Shown here: piece after piece, positions 5,225 to 7,764 of the stretch
Position numbering within the stretch: the first letter of the stretch is position 1
Layout of the letters: each line of letters opens with the position of its first letter
Origin: Halobacteriales archaeon QH_8_67_36
GTDB lineage: Archaea; Halobacteriota; Halobacteria; Halobacteriales; Haloarculaceae
Length of the DNA: 7,764 bases
Assembly: GCA_003021755.1 (NCBI GenBank)
Contig: PXQZ01000032.1
Coordinates: 17,192-24,955, forward strand
Direction: 5' to 3'
Program-made: the position numbers and the translations under genes
Notes under the pieces: model-generated
Seen by the model: only the letters and a program-made list of their open reading frames with translations
Databases searched by the model: none
Told to the model about the DNA's origin: nothing

Positions 5225-6897
5225 GCCTCGAAAAACCTTCCACACCGACAGAGATAGGCGTCACCGAGGACGGACTCGACTACGACGCGCTCGCGGAGCT
5301 GCTGGGCGGTCACGTGCTGGACCGCGAGAGCCACGTCAACGCCGAGGGGTTCGTCGTCCGGCCCGACGAAGTGCAGGACGTCCTCTCGACGCTGAAGACC
5401 GAGGCGGGCTTCGACCACTGTGCCTGTGTCACGGCCCAGGAGTACGACGACCGCTACGAGTCTATCTACCACCTGCGGAAGTTCGACGACCCGACACAGG
5501 AACTGTCCATCGTCGTGCCCTCGCCCAAGGACGACCCGCACAACCAATCGGGCGCCCGCGTCTACGACACTGCCGACTGGCACGAGCGCGAGGCCTACGA
5601 CCTCATCGGCATCGACTACGACGACCACCCGGACCTGCGACGCATCCTGCTGCCGGAGACCTGGCAGGGTCACCCGCTCTCGCAGGACTACAACCAGAGC
5701 CAGCCCCAGATAGTCACGCTGCGGGAGAACGCGAACCCGCTGCAAGGCGACCGGCGCAGTGAGGACGACCCCGACACGATGTTCGTCAACATCGGGCCCC
5801 ACCACCCGGCGACCCACGGCGTCCTTCACGTGCAGACGGTGCTGGACGGCGAGCAGATAGCCGACATCGAGCCCGACATCGGCTACCTGCACCGCTGCGA
5901 GGAGCAGATGTGCCAGGACGGGACCTACCGGCACCAGATTATGCCGTATCCGGACCGCTGGGACTACGTCTCGGCGGGTATCCTCAACGAGTGGGCATAC
6001 GCGCGTGCCGCGGAGGACCTCGCCGACATCGAGGTACCCGAGTACGCGCAGGTCATCCGGACGATGTCCGCCGAGCTGTGTCGCATCGCCGCACACATGC
6101 TCGCGCTGGGGACGTTCGCGCTGGACGTCTTCGGCGACTTCACCGCCATCTTCCAGTACGCGTTCCGCGACCGCGAGGTGGTCCAGAACATCCTGGAAGA
6201 CCTCACCGGCCAGCGGCTGATGTTCAACTATCTCCGCCTCGGCGGGGTCGCGTGGGACCTGCCCGAGCCCCGCGAGGAGTTCTTCGAGAAGACGCGGGAC
6301 TTCCTCGACGACCTGCCCTACAAGCTGGAGGAGTACCACGACCTCATCACGGGCAACGAGATCTTCCAGATGCGCTGTGTGGACACCGGCGTCCTCTCGG
6401 CCGAGAAGGCAAAGTCCTACGGCGCGACCGGACCCGTCGCCCGCGGCTCGGGCGTCGACTACGACCTCCGCCGGGACGACCCCTACGGCTACTACGACGA
6501 ACTCGACTGGAACGTCGTCACCGAAACCGGCTGTGACAACTTCAGCCGCGTCCTCGTCCGCATGCGCGAGGTCGAGGAGTCGGCCCGCATCATCGAGCAG
6601 TGTGTCGACCTGCTCGAACAGTGGCCCGAGGACGACCGCGAGATTCAGGCCAACGTCCCCCGGACGCTGCGTCCGGACCCGGACAAGGAGATCTACCGCG
6701 CGGTCGAGGCCGCAAAGGGCGAACTCGGCATCTACATCCGTTCGGACGGGACGGACAAGCCGGCCCGGTTCAAGATTCGCAGCCCGTGCTTCTCGAACCT
6801 CCAGACGCTGCCCGAGATGTCCCAGGGCGAGTACATCCCTGACATGATCGCCTCGCTGGGCAGCCTCGACATCGTCCTCGGGGAGGTGGACCGCTGA
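5221..6897 (+). CDS. nuoCD: Fused complex I subunits C and D (NuoCD)
   Basis: A single 558-residue product joins NuoC (30-kDa, about residues 15-170) to NuoD (49-kDa, about 188-558). The NuoC part carries its signature near the end of the domain: EREAYDLIGIDYDDHPDLRRILLPE, then W-x-G-H-P-L and a Q-D-Y. The linker is about 15-20 polar residues (NQSQPQIVTLREN). NuoD opens with FVNIGPHHPATHG, the quinone-site histidine motif, continues through GYLHRCEEQM and ends with the family C-terminus GSLDIVLGEVDR. NuoD descends from [NiFe]-hydrogenase large subunits but has lost the metal-binding cysteines. With NuoB it forms the quinone chamber. The ATG at 5221 overlaps the nuoB TGA (ATGA), and an upstream in-frame extension would duplicate nuoB coding DNA, so 5221 is the natural start. 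C-D fusions are known in E. coli and in haloarchaea. Confidence 0.96.
   Translation: MSLEKPSTPTEIGVTEDGLDYDALAELLGGHVLDRESHVNAEGFVVRPDEVQDVLSTLKTEAGFDHCACVTAQEYDDRYESIYHLRKFDDPTQELSIVVPSPKDDPHNQSGARVYDTADWHEREAYDLIGIDYDDHPDLRRILLPETWQGHPLSQDYNQSQPQIVTLRENANPLQGDRRSEDDPDTMFVNIGPHHPATHGVLHVQTVLDGEQIADIEPDIGYLHRCEEQMCQDGTYRHQIMPYPDRWDYVSAGILNEWAYARAAEDLADIEVPEYAQVIRTMSAELCRIAAHMLALGTFALDVFGDFTAIFQYAFRDREVVQNILEDLTGQRLMFNYLRLGGVAWDLPEPREEFFEKTRDFLDDLPYKLEEYHDLITGNEIFQMRCVDTGVLSAEKAKSYGATGPVARGSGVDYDLRRDDPYGYYDELDWNVVTETGCDNFSRVLVRMREVEESARIIEQCVDLLEQWPEDDREIQANVPRTLRPDPDKEIYRAVEAAKGELGIYIRSDGTDKPARFKIRSPCFSNLQTLPEMSQGEYIPDMIASLGSLDIVLGEVDR
6882..6888 (+). promoter_or_regulatory. Shine-Dalgarno of nuoH within the end of nuoCD
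   Basis: The sequence ggaggtg is a full match to the anti-Shine-Dalgarno core and lies 8 nt before the nuoH ATG at 6897, inside the last codons of nuoCD. It supports that start and independent initiation on the polycistronic mRNA. Confidence 0.6.
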
Positions 6898-7764
6898 TGC
6901 AGTCGGCCCCGCTCCCGGAGACGCTGGCGGGCCTCGCCGGGCTCGACCCCAACAGCGTCCCCGTGATGGTTCTGACGAGCATCATCGGCGCGGCCCTCAT
7001 CGGCACGCTGATGATGACGAACACGGCGCTTGCGGGGCCGTGGGCCAAGCGGAAGATCACGGCCGCGTTCACCGACCGCATCGCGGTCGACCGAATCGGC
7101 CCGTTCGGCCTCCTCATCATCGTCGCCGACTCGGTGCGACTGCTCTCGAAGGAGCTCATCGTCCCGGAGGGCGTCGACCGCCCGGCGTGGGACCTCGCCC
7201 CGCTGCTCATCGCCAGTTCCGCGCTGCTCGGGTTCGCCGTCATCCCGATGGGGAACGGCCTCCATCTGGCCGACCCCGAGGTCGGCCTCGCGTACGTCTT
7301 CGCGACGGCTTCGATGGCCTCGGTCGGGCTGGTGATGGCCGGCTACGCGTCGAACAACAAGTACTCGTTTCTCGGCGGCCTGCGCGCCGTCGCACAGAAC
7401 CTGGCCTACGAGATTCCCCTGATTCTGACGGGGGCCTCGGTGGTCATCTTCGCCGGCTCGCTCCAGATGAGCGAAATCGTCGCGGCCCAGAGCCAGACGC
7501 TCGTCGGGCCGATTCCGTCGTGGTACGCCTTCGTCAACCCGTTCGCGTTCGTCTTGTTCATGATAGCGAACCTCGCCGAAGTGGGCCGCAACCCCTTCGA
7601 CATCCCGGAGGCGCCGACTGAAATCGTCGCCGGCTACCAGACCGAGTACTCCTCGGCGTACTTCGTCCTCTTTTACCTCGGAGAGTTCGTCCACATCTTC
7701 CTCGGCGGCGCAATCATGGCGACGATCTTCCTGGGCGGCCCGGCCGGGCCGGTCCTGCCGGGCT
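6897..7764 (+). CDS. nuoH: Complex I subunit H, membrane quinone-site subunit (3' end outside window)
   Basis: The first 289 residues of a NuoH/ND1 homologue are visible; the family is usually about 320-350 long, so a short C-terminal part is missing. NuoH anchors the peripheral arm and forms the membrane part of the quinone channel. Several hydrophobic helices are apparent (for example about 21-42, 100-118, 129-150, 172-188, 212-226, 254-282). Motifs include DRIGPFG (65-71), NNKYSFLGGLRAVAQNLAYEIPL (153-175) and the conserved loop NLAEVGRNPFDIPEAPTEIVAGYQTEYSS (225-253), the counterpart of the bacterial AETNRxPFDLPEAExELVAG loop. The ATG shares its A with the nuoCD TGA (TGATG, 6895-6899) and follows a strong Shine-Dalgarno. 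Further nuo genes (I, J, K, L, M, N) would be expected downstream but are not in the window. Confidence 0.95.
   Translation, partial: MQSAPLPETLAGLAGLDPNSVPVMVLTSIIGAALIGTLMMTNTALAGPWAKRKITAAFTDRIAVDRIGPFGLLIIVADSVRLLSKELIVPEGVDRPAWDLAPLLIASSALLGFAVIPMGNGLHLADPEVGLAYVFATASMASVGLVMAGYASNNKYSFLGGLRAVAQNLAYEIPLILTGASVVIFAGSLQMSEIVAAQSQTLVGPIPSWYAFVNPFAFVLFMIANLAEVGRNPFDIPEAPTEIVAGYQTEYSSAYFVLFYLGEFVHIFLGGAIMATIFLGGPAGPVLPG

Noticed and set aside
5110..6339. A 409-codon minus-strand open frame antisense to nuoB and nuoCD
   Set aside because: Long antisense frames are expected opposite GC-rich haloarchaeal genes. The plus strand encodes unmistakable NuoB and NuoCD motifs.

Overview
The window looks like a chromosomal segment from a haloarchaeon (class Halobacteria). 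The DNA is GC-rich with G/C-heavy third codon positions. The proteins are acidic (Asp/Glu-rich, few Lys). Promoters show archaeal BRE/TATA elements about 27 nt ahead of start codons, and the gene content is haloarchaeal (a nuoA-nuoB-nuoCD-nuoH run, a PurE with an N-terminal extension). A Haloarcula-like relative is my guess from memory of protein style; it is not demonstrated here.

Layout. Positions 1-402 (+) hold the 3' end of a DHH/DHHA1-type phosphoesterase gene. It converges, across a 27-bp spacer, with a two-gene minus-strand block. That block is a HEAT-repeat protein with an acidic, probably helical N-terminal half (3196 down to an expected stop at 2049), followed by an exported, membrane-anchored phospholipase D-like protein with a lamin-tail-like domain (2009 down to 430). 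Both genes are interrupted as sequenced: the HEAT gene by a net 3n+1 base loss near 2110, and the PLD gene by a frameshift near 720 where about 33 residues of the second catalytic repeat are missing. Divergent from the HEAT gene is purE (3320-3979, +), for purine biosynthesis.

From 4126 to the end (+) lies the first part of a respiratory complex I operon: nuoA, nuoB, a fused nuoCD and the first 289 codons of nuoH, with every start overlapping the preceding stop. A TATA box, a short leader and a Shine-Dalgarno precede nuoA, so the four genes are probably one transcript continuing past the window. NuoA and NuoH are membrane subunits; NuoB and NuoCD form the connecting arm that carries cluster N2 and the quinone site.

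I see no convincing undescribed system, mobile element, CRISPR array or RNA gene. The points most worth checking are the two coding lesions in adjacent genes, the architecture of the PLD protein, substituted active-site-region residues in PurE, and small dyads at promoters. No gene-free stretch exceeds 300 bases; the longest is 146 bp (3980-4125).
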